From Deltaproteobacteria bacterium (lineage in GTDB: Bacteria > Desulfobacterota > SM23-61), in assembly GCA_029857975.1 (NCBI GenBank), contig JAOUFX010000162.1, forward strand, positions 1-6,698: 6,698 nt of DNA. Reading direction: 5' to 3'. The first letter of the stretch is position 1; every line of letters starts with the position of its first letter. Shown here one piece after another: positions 1 to 5,707 of this stretch. A program made the position numbers and the translations under genes. The notes under the pieces were generated by a model. That model was not told the origin of the DNA. It made no database searches and saw nothing but the letters and a program-made list of their open reading frames with translations.

Positions 1-213
1 AAACAAGAAAACTGCAATACCAACAATCGCAAGGCCAAGGATAAATGAAATGAGCACTCCGATTATCACTTGGGTTCTATTAGGATACACATTCATAAGA
101 TAATCCGGAGCATTTAGAATAGATCCTACAAGTGAATCACCTAGCATACCCGTAACCGTCGCGGTTAGAAATAATACTCCCACAATTATTGCGGTCTTTC
201 TGTATGTATTCAT
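1..213 (-). CDS. DUF4386 family membrane protein, N-terminal part (runs off window)
   Basis: The first 71 codons of a gene that continues beyond base 1. The ATG at 213-211 follows an AAAGGAGG ribosome binding site. The protein begins MNTYRKTAIIVGVLF; hydrophobic stretches at about residues 8-30 and 48-71 are likely the first two membrane helices, with a polar segment containing APDYLMNVYPNRTQ between them. It is clearly a paralogue of the gene at 2994-3713: over the block from PDYL to VFLF, 22 of 36 residues are identical by eye, and the DNA around both start codons is also similar. DUF4386 proteins are small polytopic membrane proteins of unknown function. Downstream of the MDR remnant at 810-1147, it repeats the MDR-then-DUF4386 order seen further right. 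Family assignment is good; function is unknown. Confidence 0.82.
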   Translation of the reverse strand, partial: MNTYRKTAIIVGVLFLTATVTGMLGDSLVGSILNAPDYLMNVYPNRTQVIIGVLISFILGLAIVGIAVFLF

Positions 214-400
214 TTTGTTCCTCCTTTTCTTTGTTCTCATGTATGATGCGTTAATTTCTGGATTGGTTGCATCCAGGTATTGGATTTTCTCATTTTTCAA
301 TTGCAGATAACGTTTCGGCTAAAAAGCGTTGCCATCCCTTAGGGTCGGGGATTTTCAGTATAGTTCACTAAAATAAAGTTTGCAAAACCTAACGTTTTAT
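214..400. other. Gene-free leader region upstream of the partial DUF4386 gene
   Basis: No coding frame is convincing here. Visible structures are an inverted repeat CTGGAT (258-263) / ATCCAG (271-276) with a 7-base loop, lying 45-63 bases upstream of the DUF4386 start, and a short inverted repeat ATCCC (334-338) / GGGAT (348-352). On the minus strand two related words occur, AAACGTTAGGTTTTGCAAA near 397-378 and AAACGTTATCTGCAA near 316-301. The role of these elements is unknown; no clear promoter was recognised. Confidence 0.4.
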
Positions 401-547
401 TCACTTGCCGGGCGGATTTGCCCCTGGCGCGACTTTCACCCGAATCGAATTTGGCAAATCGCGCCGCTTATCCCCCGGTTCCTGTTCCAACAGCAGCCGC
501 GACGCTGAGCGCACCTTCGATTGGTCATCAGCTAGCAAAACTCGCAT
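401..547 (-). pseudogene. Response regulator, N-terminal remnant
   Basis: An ATG at 547-545, preceded by GAGG eight bases upstream, opens a 48-residue frame. Its first 25 residues (MRVLLADDQSKVRSASRLLL, then EQEPG) match the start of the receiver domain of NarL/LuxR-type two-component response regulators: beta-strand 1, the acidic pair D7-D8 that binds Mg2+, and helix 1. After EPG the sequence (DKRRDLPNSIRVKVAPGANP) no longer resembles a receiver and soon stops. The phospho-acceptor aspartate expected near residue 53 and the DNA-binding domain are both missing, so the product cannot act as a response regulator. The upstream promoter-like region seems kept. A recombination or deletion at about 472 joined the gene start to unrelated DNA. 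Recognition of the receiver start is from family knowledge over a short match. Confidence 0.6.
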
Positions 548-578
548 GCGCTTTACCTCGTATGTTATCGTCGCCCTC

Positions 579-607
579 AGTATACAACGAAAACCACCCC
601 GATGCAT
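579..607 (-). promoter_or_regulatory. Candidate promoter of the response-regulator remnant
   Basis: On the minus strand TATACT (584-579) is a near-consensus -10 box, 31 bases upstream of the ATG at 547, so the 5' leader would be about 25 bases with GAGG at 559-556. The hexamer 17 bases further upstream (around ATGCAT) does not resemble TTGACA. The promoter would therefore be weak or activator-dependent, which fits the repeat array just upstream. Confidence 0.35.
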
Positions 608-617
608 CAGCCATCTG

Positions 618-674
618 GGTAGTTTTTGACCTGGTCAGGTAGGTAGTCTTTTCCCTGGTCAGGTGACCAGGTAG
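618..674. repeat. 24-bp tandem repeat with palindromes, likely operator array
   Basis: Two 24-base units lie head to tail at 618-641 and 642-665. Both share GGTAGT at the start and CCTGGTCAGGT near the end, and differ at a few positions. They contain or overlap two palindromes: TGACCTGGTCA at 627-637 (perfect around a central T) and CCTGGTCA-GG-TGACCAGG at 654-671 (8-base arms). On the minus strand the array lies about 34-90 bases upstream of the candidate -10 box of the response-regulator remnant, where activator sites usually lie. Tandem palindromic half-sites suggest binding of a dimeric regulator; which one is unknown. Confidence 0.5.
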
Positions 675-809
675 ACCCTGAGCCTGCGCTTAGTCGGGTT
701 TTCTTCAGCCACCTATCACTGTTGCGATCCAGGCGATGATCGCGTTCAAAAAGTCGACTTGCGAGAGAGGCATGCCGCCCCATACACGACAAGCAGATGT
801 AACGCTTTG
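675..809. other. Gene-free stretch between MDR remnant and operator array
   Basis: No credible gene is seen. On the minus strand, just after the remnant's stop codon, the sequence reads ACAAAGCGTTACATCTGC (808-791). Part of it (CGTTACATCTGC) resembles CGTTATCTGC at about 312-303, so the 480 bases holding the response-regulator remnant lie between two similar short words. These could be ends of an inserted segment or chance. Confidence 0.3.
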
Positions 810-1147
810 TCAGGTTTTGTTATTATGGACCACAGTTATGACTACATTTCCCTTTTTGTGCCCTTTATCGACGTACCGGTGAGCCTCGACAATTTGTTCC
901 AACGGATAGCGTCTATCTATGACCGACTTTATCTTTCCCGCCTCAATAACCTCTTTAACGAGCTCCTTCAGAACAACCAGGTCCTCATTCCTCCCCATCG
1001 AAATGAACGGGCGCAACTTCTGGCGCCCGACAGTGACAACACGAGCGCCTCGACAATGCGACCCAGGGGTCTGATCCAACGACCGCCCTCACCGCTGTTA
1101 GGTATGAGAGTCCCCTTGGGGGTGAGCGCGTGTCCAGGCGCGATCAC
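810..1147 (-). pseudogene. MDR-family NAD(P)-dependent oxidoreductase, frameshifted C-terminal remnant
   Basis: Two frames together give the C-terminal third of a zinc-independent medium-chain dehydrogenase/reductase. From 1147 to 1031 the frame reads [20 protein letters not shown] and continues to [12 protein letters not shown], the segment after the Rossmann core. From 1028 to 810 a different frame reads [20 protein letters not shown] and continues to [17 protein letters not shown] and a TGA stop. A one-base shift near 1028-1031 separates them. The N-terminal catalytic domain and the nucleotide-binding glycine motif are absent, so it cannot be active. Bases 830-956 are about 87% identical, without gaps, to 3849-3975, the end of the MDR gene at 3832-4824. 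Compared with that gene the remnant carries about four extra residues ([14 protein letters not shown] against [10 protein letters not shown]). It starts at most about 40 bases after the stop of the GC-rich MDR gene. Confidence 0.8.
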
Positions 1148-1188
1148 TTGCGGCCGCCGCCCTACCGACCCGTATTCGGAGACCCTGA

Positions 1189-2205
1189 CTACGCGCTGGT
1201 GACGAGAACCACCTTGCCAGCGTATCCGCCGCGCTCGAGCAGCTCGTGAGCACGAGCGGCCTCAGCCAACGGGATGCGCTCCGCCACCACCGGCTTGATC
1301 TTGTCCGCTGCCAGCGAATCGAGGAGTTCCGTCAGCGTTTCGCGGTACCAGGCGTTGTCCTTCCCGAGATCCGGGGCCAAAGGCGCCTGCTTGCCGTCCG
1401 GAATGAGCGCCAGCAGAGTCCGCATCAGCAGGGTGAGGGGAATGACCCGCAGCCCCTCCTTCTTCGTCGCAGCCACACCGAACCACACCAACCGCCCGCC
1501 TTTGCGCAGGACTCGGTACGAACGCCAGAGTTGCCTTGCGCCGCCGATGGGGTCGAACACGGCATCCACCCCATCGCCGGTAAGACCACGGATACGCTCG
1601 ACAAAGTCCTCGGTGCGGTAGTCGATCGGCGTGGCTCCAAGTGCAGACACGAGTTCGTGATTGTACTTGGACGCCGTGCCGTACATCTCCAGCCCGGCCA
1701 GCTTGCCAAGCTCGAGCAGAGCGGTCCCTACGCCTCCCGCCGCACCGTGGACGAGGATGCGCTCACCGCTCCGGATGTTGGCGGTTCGGTGCATGGCCAT
1801 GTGGGCGGTGAGGTAGTTCACCACCACGCAGACGGCTTCGGCAGGATCCACACCCGAGGGGACGGGCACCAACTCGCTGGCGGGCAGGCAGATGAACTCC
1901 GCGTAGCCGCCACCGACGCCAAGACAGAAGGTCGCGCCGGCAACCGTCTGCCCCGGCTCGACGGTCGACACCTCCTCGCCCAGCTTGTCCACCACGCCAA
2001 CGATGTCCACGCCCAGGGTGAACGGCACGCGCGGAGTCCCGGGGAGCAAACCGGAGCGTCGGAACATGAGATCGTAGGCGGAGACTCCGGCGGTCAGGAC
2101 CTTCACCCGAACCTCGCCGGCCCGGGGCTCAGGACGATCCTCTTCCACCACCTGGAGAACGTCCGGCCCGCCATGCCGCGTCACGACGACGCGATGATGT
2201 TTCAT
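1189..2205 (-). CDS. MDR-family NAD(P)H:quinone oxidoreductase-like protein (zinc-independent)
   Basis: A complete 338-residue protein, a normal length for the family. The N-terminal GroES-like domain covers about residues 1-125 (HGGPDVLQVVEEDRPEPRAG, GVDIVGVV at 65-72). The Rossmann domain follows, with the nucleotide-binding motif VHGAAGGVGTALLELGKLAG at 152-171 and FDPIGG at 217-222, and the C-terminal part ends with AGKVVLVTSA. The cysteine and histidine ligands of zinc-dependent alcohol dehydrogenases are not seen, which places it with quinone oxidoreductase-like MDR enzymes; these usually use NADPH to reduce quinones or enones. The true substrate is unknown. The ATG overlaps the stop of the upstream DUF4386 gene (ATGA, 2205-2202), and its GAGGTG binding site lies inside that gene, which predicts translational coupling. 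The gene is far richer in G+C than the DUF4386 genes and the other intact MDR gene, so it probably has a separate origin. Confidence 0.9.
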   Translation of the reverse strand: MKHHRVVVTRHGGPDVLQVVEEDRPEPRAGEVRVKVLTAGVSAYDLMFRRSGLLPGTPRVPFTLGVDIVGVVDKLGEEVSTVEPGQTVAGATFCLGVGGGYAEFICLPASELVPVPSGVDPAEAVCVVVNYLTAHMAMHRTANIRSGERILVHGAAGGVGTALLELGKLAGLEMYGTASKYNHELVSALGATPIDYRTEDFVERIRGLTGDGVDAVFDPIGGARQLWRSYRVLRKGGRLVWFGVAATKKEGLRVIPLTLLMRTLLALIPDGKQAPLAPDLGKDNAWYRETLTELLDSLAADKIKPVVAERIPLAEAARAHELLERGGYAGKVVLVTSA

Positions 2206-2912
2206 ACCAGCACCTCTTTCTGATCCTTAACACCCTTAATTACAAGCCACAAACAAAGTGAAGCTTCCGCAATGAAACTTTCCGCGAGACATAGGTAACT
2301 TATTACTTCGTAGCCCGGGAAAAGGAAGAACTGAAAAAACCATATCAGAATGGCAAAAAAATCAATGATCAACAATATGCCCAAAATTCTGGGAAGAAAG
2401 CCCGATTTGTAAACTAGATAACCAAGAGGAAGGAGCCAGGCGCCAAAAAATATCTGGGCGATCATAAACCCATTTTTGTATAAATTGAGAAATAGTATTG
2501 CCAGAGCTTGCAGTTGATCTGCTTGGAATACTTTCAAGTAATCAGCACCGCTCAAAAGCAGCATGGCAGCAAATTCACTAAGCAGACTAATACATTTTAT
2601 AGCGACACCGCCCAGGTTTAATAACACGAACAGTAAAGCGAGGTCTTTATTAACCGGTTTCAATAACACGTATAAAGCCCAGGCCGACAAGAGAAAAAAC
2701 ACAGCAGCGAGTAGAAAGCTCGTAAAACCGATACGGAATAGCCACTCAGAAGCCATAATATTATGGGCTATTGCTGCGGTGTCTTCGAATCCAACAGCTG
2801 TAGAGTGAACACCATTGTCAGCAAAGAAAAAAGTTGCGAAGTATGCAAGATATAGAAACCCTGCTATTCTTGCGGTCTTTTTGAGTGAATTCATTTCTTC
2901 TTTGGTGGGCAT
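2202..2912 (-). CDS. DUF4386 family membrane protein
   Basis: A complete 236-residue protein with about six hydrophobic segments, near residues 15-33, 58-83, 92-120, 144-167, 171-198 and 203-226, so it is an integral membrane protein. DUF4386 hallmarks are the LPRILGILLIIDFF segment before the fifth helix and the C-terminal AEASLCLWLVIKGVK. The chosen ATG at 2912 has AAAGGAG with suitable spacing. An in-frame ATG six codons later (MNSLKKTARIAG) aligns with the start of the paralogue (MNTNRKNARWAG) and could be used instead. The gene begins 81 bases after the stop of the first DUF4386 gene, and its last four bases overlap the MDR start, so 3713-1189 is probably one transcript. The function of DUF4386 is unknown; the tight link to an oxidoreductase hints at a membrane partner or a protein of the same pathway. 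Confidence 0.85.
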   Translation of the reverse strand: MPTKEEMNSLKKTARIAGFLYLAYFATFFFADNGVHSTAVGFEDTAAIAHNIMASEWLFRIGFTSFLLAAVFFLLSAWALYVLLKPVNKDLALLFVLLNLGGVAIKCISLLSEFAAMLLLSGADYLKVFQADQLQALAILFLNLYKNGFMIAQIFFGAWLLPLGYLVYKSGFLPRILGILLIIDFFAILIWFFQFFLFPGYEVISYLCLAESFIAEASLCLWLVIKGVKDQKEVLV

Positions 2913-2993
2913 CGTTTTTTCTCCTTTTTGCTTTTTGTCTATTACTTACTCTTTTGTTGAATCACAAGTTATCTGTTACTTCAGATGTGCCAT

Positions 2994-3713
2994 TTAACCT
3001 TCGTTACTGCCTGTTTTGGCAGGCTCGGAAGCGATTGCAGATGAATTGAATCCTTTAGCGATCAGCCATACCGCAAAAACCATTTCTTGCACGGCTATTG
3101 GAAGAAATAAAATCTCTATTGAATCAATGCCGAAAAACTGGGGCAAATAATTACCGAAAGACAATGCGGCTCCAACAAAACCCCAGACTGATAACCATCG
3201 AGGAATGAGCTTTCTTTGATACAGCAAATAGTTCAAAATCAGAGCAGATAGAGACCAAACGAGTCCAGACCCAATCAGAAAGGTCCACTCACGTGCTGCT
3301 AGAAATAATGTGCCTGCGGTTTGAAAATAGGGAGCATCTGGAATTCCTGCTGCTGCATATTCCTGACTTAATGTCAATAGGGATAGCAGGATGATGCTGT
3401 GAATAATAGTGCTAATGGCCTCCATAAGCCTGAGACCAAAGAACCCAAGAGCTAAGGCTTCATTATGCTTTTTCAAGATTGGGAACAGCATAACTGGAAT
3501 GCCAACAACTGCAAGGGCCCAAATCAATTCAATAAACATTCCTATGATTACTTGTCTTTCATTCGCAGAAACATTAACTAGATAATCCGGGATAGGTTCC
3601 CCTGCAACTCCTCCTCCTAAAAATCCTATAAAGGAAATAGTTAAAATTGGCGCTACCGTCGCAATTATGTAGAATACTCCCGCCCATCTTGCGTTCTTTC
3701 TGTTTGTATTCAT
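2994..3713 (-). CDS. DUF4386 family membrane protein
   Basis: A 239-residue polytopic membrane protein starting at the ATG 3713-3711 (MNTNRKNARWAGVFYIIATV). This start is chosen because AAAGGAG lies eight bases before it and because it aligns with the start of the paralogue at 213; an upstream in-frame ATG at 3779 lacks a comparable site and would add 22 unconserved residues. Six hydrophobic segments lie near residues 11-35, 53-80, 88-115, 143-164, 172-190 and 200-222. Family signatures are LIPRWLSVWGFVGAALSFG before and into the fifth helix and QEMVFAVWLIAKGFN near the end. A short polar tail follows. It lies 118 bases downstream of the MDR gene at 3832-4824, with no hairpin or other gene between, so co-transcription is likely. 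The biochemical role is unknown. Confidence 0.87.
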   Translation of the reverse strand: MNTNRKNARWAGVFYIIATVAPILTISFIGFLGGGVAGEPIPDYLVNVSANERQVIIGMFIELIWALAVVGIPVMLFPILKKHNEALALGFFGLRLMEAISTIIHSIILLSLLTLSQEYAAAGIPDAPYFQTAGTLFLAAREWTFLIGSGLVWSLSALILNYLLYQRKLIPRWLSVWGFVGAALSFGNYLPQFFGIDSIEILFLPIAVQEMVFAVWLIAKGFNSSAIASEPAKTGSNEG

Positions 3714-3831
3714 TTTAGATTCTCCTTTATGAATGGAAATGAACAGTGCTACTTGCTTTATCACTTTTGGCGCGCACATAACTCTGCGGCCCTTACTTAA
3801 ATCAGTGGCGATGTTTCTACGCTACGGGGTG

Positions 3832-4824
3832 TCATTTGCTATTATGTTCCACAGTTATGACTACATTTCCCTTTTTATGCCCTTTTTCAACATACCTGAA
3901 AGCCTCGGCAGTCTGTTCCAACGGATAGCGTCTATCAATGACCGCTTTTATTTTTCCCACCTCAGTAAGCTCTTTTAAGAAAATTAGATTCTCAACTTTA
4001 CCAAGCGCATCCCCGAATTTGACTTTCTTACCTCCTATCATTGAAGTCCAAACCGTTTGAACAATAATTGCCATCGTAGGAAGAGTTGTAAGATAGATTC
4101 CTTTTTTCTTCAGCGAGTTTTTACAGCGTGAAAAGGATATCTTGCCTACCACATCAAAAATAACATCATATGTCTCTCCGCTTTTGGCAAAATCCTCTTT
4201 AGTGTAATCAATGACTTTATCAGCTCCCAGGGATTTCACCATTTCTACATTCGTGGCACTGCATACCCCGGTAACTTCCGCGCCATAGTATTTGGCAAGC
4301 TGTACAGCAAAAGTACCTATGCCCCCAGAAGCGCCATTGATAAGAACTTTTTGTCCGGCCTGGATATTCCCCAGATCCCGAATGAAATACAACGCGGTAT
4401 TCCCCGCCAAGGGGATGGAGGCAGCTTCCTCCCAGGTCGTGTTGGCCGGTTTTTTCGTCAGCACACCGTTTTCGGGTATGCAGATGTACTCGGCATGAGC
4501 GCCAAAAGCGGGATCGGGTCTTCCAAAGACCTGGTCACCCATTTTAAATCGTTTTACATCTTTGCCTACAGCTTCAATTTCGCCGGCTAGATCAATCCCC
4601 AATCTATTTATTCTTGGTTTGAAGACACCAAATACGAACAGTCGCATGGGGAGCCGGGACCATTTAGGCGCAAATGTTAAATTGCGAATGTTACAGTCTG
4701 AGGATGTTACTGTTGTCGCATGTATCTTTATCAGTACTTCATTGTCCTTGGGAGAAGGTTTTTCTACCTCTTTAAGCTGAAGTTCATCCGGTGGTCCGTA
4801 TTTTGTGTGTAAAATCGCTTTCAC
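3832..4824 (-). CDS. MDR-family NAD(P)-dependent alcohol dehydrogenase / quinone oxidoreductase-like protein
   Basis: A complete 330-residue protein. The start is GTG (4824-4822), supported by GGAGG six bases upstream and by the typical MDR opening [20 protein letters not shown]. The GroES-like catalytic domain spans about residues 1-130 ([22 protein letters not shown] at about 76-97, wording typical of the family) and the Rossmann domain about 130-270, with the nucleotide-binding [20 protein letters not shown] at 161-180 and DVVGKISF at 224-231. The C-terminus is [16 protein letters not shown]. No structural zinc cysteine cluster is visible, so this is likely a zinc-independent reductase using NAD(P)H on quinones, aldehydes or enones; the substrate is unknown. 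It is AT-rich like the DUF4386 genes beside it, and its 3' end is nearly duplicated in the remnant at 810-1147. It is probably the first gene of a four-gene set running to 1189. Confidence 0.9.
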   Translation of the reverse strand: MKAILHTKYGPPDELQLKEVEKPSPKDNEVLIKIHATTVTSSDCNIRNLTFAPKWSRLPMRLFVFGVFKPRINRLGIDLAGEIEAVGKDVKRFKMGDQVFGRPDPAFGAHAEYICIPENGVLTKKPANTTWEEAASIPLAGNTALYFIRDLGNIQAGQKVLINGASGGIGTFAVQLAKYYGAEVTGVCSATNVEMVKSLGADKVIDYTKEDFAKSGETYDVIFDVVGKISFSRCKNSLKKKGIYLTTLPTMAIIVQTVWTSMIGGKKVKFGDALGKVENLIFLKELTEVGKIKAVIDRRYPLEQTAEAFRYVEKGHKKGNVVITVEHNSK

Positions 4825-4859
4825 GAGTTTCCTCCAAATTTACTTTGATTCGGCCATAT

Positions 4860-4883
4860 TCAGAATAGTATCCCGCAATACAT
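4860..4883 (-). CDS. Possible 7-codon leader ORF (MYCGILF)
   Basis: On the minus strand AAGGAGGGAGTT leads directly into an ATG at 4883-4881, followed by six codons and TGA, ending 35 bases before the GTG of the MDR gene. The binding site is as good as those of the real genes, which is unusual for a chance ORF this short. It may be a leader peptide controlling the downstream gene, a relic of a lost gene start, or chance. A further five-codon ORF (MAESK) follows immediately. No attenuator hairpin is obvious between it and the MDR start. Confidence 0.25.
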   Translation of the reverse strand: MYCGILF

Positions 4884-4915
4884 AACTCCCTCCTTGTTCG
4901 TCCTGATTACGCTCA

Positions 4916-4962
4916 CTCGCGCCATTCGTCGGGTGCGAGCGGCGCGAGCGCAGCGAAACGTC
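4916..4962. repeat. GC-rich interspersed repeat, copy A
   Basis: This 47-base segment (ctcgcGCCATTCGTCGGG to GAAACGTC) matches 5708-5756 in the same orientation. A 22-base core is identical (4930-4951 against 5723-5744); the flanks differ by a few substitutions and indels. Copy A has lost part of the inverted-repeat pairing that copy B shows, having CAGCGAAACG where copy B has CCCGCCGAACG. The two copies flank the gene at 5103-5540. Confidence 0.7.
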
Positions 4963-4989
4963 CAACAGGAGGACGGCGCGTAACCCGGC

Positions 4990-5028
4990 GGGGGGCAGCG
5001 CGCTCCTAAGTTAAGCGCCCTGCCCCCC
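4990..5028. repeat. Strong 14-bp stem hairpin
   Basis: GGGGGGCAGCGCGC (4990-5003) and GCGCCCTGCCCCCC (5015-5028) are inverted repeats with a single mismatch and an 11-base loop TCCTAAGTTAA. It lies 75 bases beyond the stop of the gene at 5103-5540. No T-run follows on the minus strand, so it is not a canonical intrinsic terminator, although it could stop or protect RNA. It overlaps a candidate attC-like structure (4960-5016). Confidence 0.7.
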
Positions 5029-5051
5029 ACCTCCGCGACGACGAGGCGGGG

Positions 5052-5085
5052 TGGCCTTGTTTCCGGCCAACAAATGGCCTTGTTT
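5052..5085. repeat. 11-bp direct repeat with small hairpin
   Basis: TGGCCTTGTTT occurs at 5052-5062 and again at 5075-5085, 23 bases apart. Between and into the second copy lies the inverted repeat GGCCA-ACAAA-TGGCC (5065-5079). The block sits 18-51 bases downstream of the stop codon at 5103 and might contribute to 3'-end formation or be a regulator site; no function can be assigned. Confidence 0.45.
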
Positions 5086-5102
5086 TCGACTGACAAAAAC
5101 AG

Positions 5103-5540
5103 TTAGTCTTGCGATCCGCCTAAAGCCTTGAGGAACACGTCAACGAGTTCCTTTCCACCCATCATGGTAGGGACTTCAAGAGGGTAACTCTCGCCCGAAC
5201 CCGTAGTCAGGACGAAGGTTGTCATCGTGCTAGTCTTCTCGGCTACCACGCTAACCTCATCCTTGGGCCAACGCGCAACCTCCTTCTTGATCTTGAACTT
5301 GAATCCCCTGGGCGCATAATCGAAAGCGTAAATCGATTTAGACCCCACAGCGATAAAGACCGGGTTGGGAAGATTGCTGGATTTCGTGCCCGCTCCGATG
5401 CCACCCATCAACTTGGAAACCAGCACCGAACTCATCGAACCGGCGTGGCTACAGGTCATGGCCGCAACAATTTCTTCATCGCAGTGAGGCTGAAGAGCAT
5501 CTACCATCTTTGCCATTTGCTTCATCGTTTTTTTATCCAT
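5103..5540 (-). CDS. Small soluble protein, unrecognised (possibly PH-like fold)
   Basis: A complete 145-residue protein. The ATG at 5540-5538 is preceded by AGGAGGTG (5554-5547) with six bases between, the best ribosome binding site in the window. There is no signal peptide and no clear membrane helix; the stretch VLVSKLMGGIGAG (39-51) is only mildly hydrophobic. The N-terminus is helical and charged (MDKKTMKQMAKMVDALQPH). A strand-rich middle includes NPVFIAVGSKSIYAFDY (59-75), FKIKKEVARWP (82-92) and TTFVLTTGSGESYPLEVP (107-124), and a predicted helix (GGKELVDVFLKAL) closes it. Short strands followed by a C-terminal helix recall bacterial PH-like domains, but this is a fold-level guess. 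It is isolated between two gene-free, repeat-rich stretches and flanked by direct copies of a GC-rich repeat, so it looks like an independently mobile single gene. Confidence 0.8.
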   Translation of the reverse strand: MDKKTMKQMAKMVDALQPHCDEEIVAAMTCSHAGSMSSVLVSKLMGGIGAGTKSSNLPNPVFIAVGSKSIYAFDYAPRGFKFKIKKEVARWPKDEVSVVAEKTSTMTTFVLTTGSGESYPLEVPTMMGGKELVDVFLKALGGSQD

Positions 5541-5594
5541 TTTTTCACCTCCTGAAAAAGGATTAAGAGACCAGGTTAAATTACTAAACGACTA

Positions 5595-5641
5595 CCGGCT
5601 AAAGCCGCTCCGTTAGCGCAGGCGCGGAGCGCAGCGGAGCG
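5595..5641. repeat. Small nested inverted repeats
   Basis: CGGCT-AA-AGCCG (5596-5607) is followed by CGCTCCG (5606-5612), which can pair with CGGAGCG at 5625-5631 or with its second copy at 5635-5641. The alternative pairings mean this stretch can fold in more than one way, and it directly abuts the larger hairpin at 5643. Confidence 0.5.
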
Positions 5642-5642
5642 T

Positions 5643-5706
5643 CTCCATTGAGTAGTTCGGCGGCGCGAGCATCGCAAGCGCCCGCCACCAGAACTGCTCA
5701 ATGGAG
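5643..5706. repeat. Large imperfect hairpin with 16-bp arms
   Basis: CTCCATTGAGTAGTTC (5643-5658) pairs with GAACTGCTCAATGGAG (5691-5706), with one wobble or mismatch. Inside, GGCGGCGC (5659-5666) pairs with GCGCCCGCC (5679-5687) with a one-base bulge, and unpaired bases lie between the two stems. The long imperfect foldback with bulges on one arm resembles structured recombination sites, REP-type elements or the ends of a small non-autonomous element. Confidence 0.7.
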
Positions 5707-5707
5707 T

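Noticed and set aside
618..665. The 24-base tandem repeats as a small CRISPR array.
   Set aside because: There are only two adjoining units with no spacer between them and no cas genes nearby; an operator array fits better.
607..792. A 61-codon minus-strand open frame upstream of the response-regulator remnant.
   Set aside because: Its C-terminal part (KDYLPDQVKNYPDG) is a translation of the tandem repeat, no ribosome binding site precedes it, and the stretch is better explained as a control region.
1074..1103. ACCTAAC (1103-1097) and GTTGGAT (1080-1074) on the minus strand as an attC site.
   Set aside because: The spacing is only 30 bases, well below attC size, and both words lie inside the coding frame of the MDR remnant ([14 protein letters not shown]).
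759..1202. A 147-codon open frame on the plus strand.
   Set aside because: It lies opposite the MDR remnant, whose minus-strand translation matches a known family in two frames. It has no ribosome binding site.
1246..2223. A 325-codon open frame on the plus strand.
   Set aside because: It is antisense to the MDR gene at 1189-2205, whose domains and motifs are clear. High G+C removes stop codons from the opposite strand, and the plus-strand product has no recognisable protein character.
4990..5028. The GC-rich hairpin as a Rho-independent terminator.
   Set aside because: No run of T follows the stem on either strand close to its end, so it was listed as a hairpin without a terminator call.
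4860..5096. A 78-codon open frame on the minus strand ending in MYCGILF.
   Set aside because: Most of it translates the GC-rich hairpins and the repeat copy into low-information, Arg/Pro/Ala-rich sequence, and its start has no ribosome binding site. Only the last seven codons, with their own site, were kept as a possible leader.
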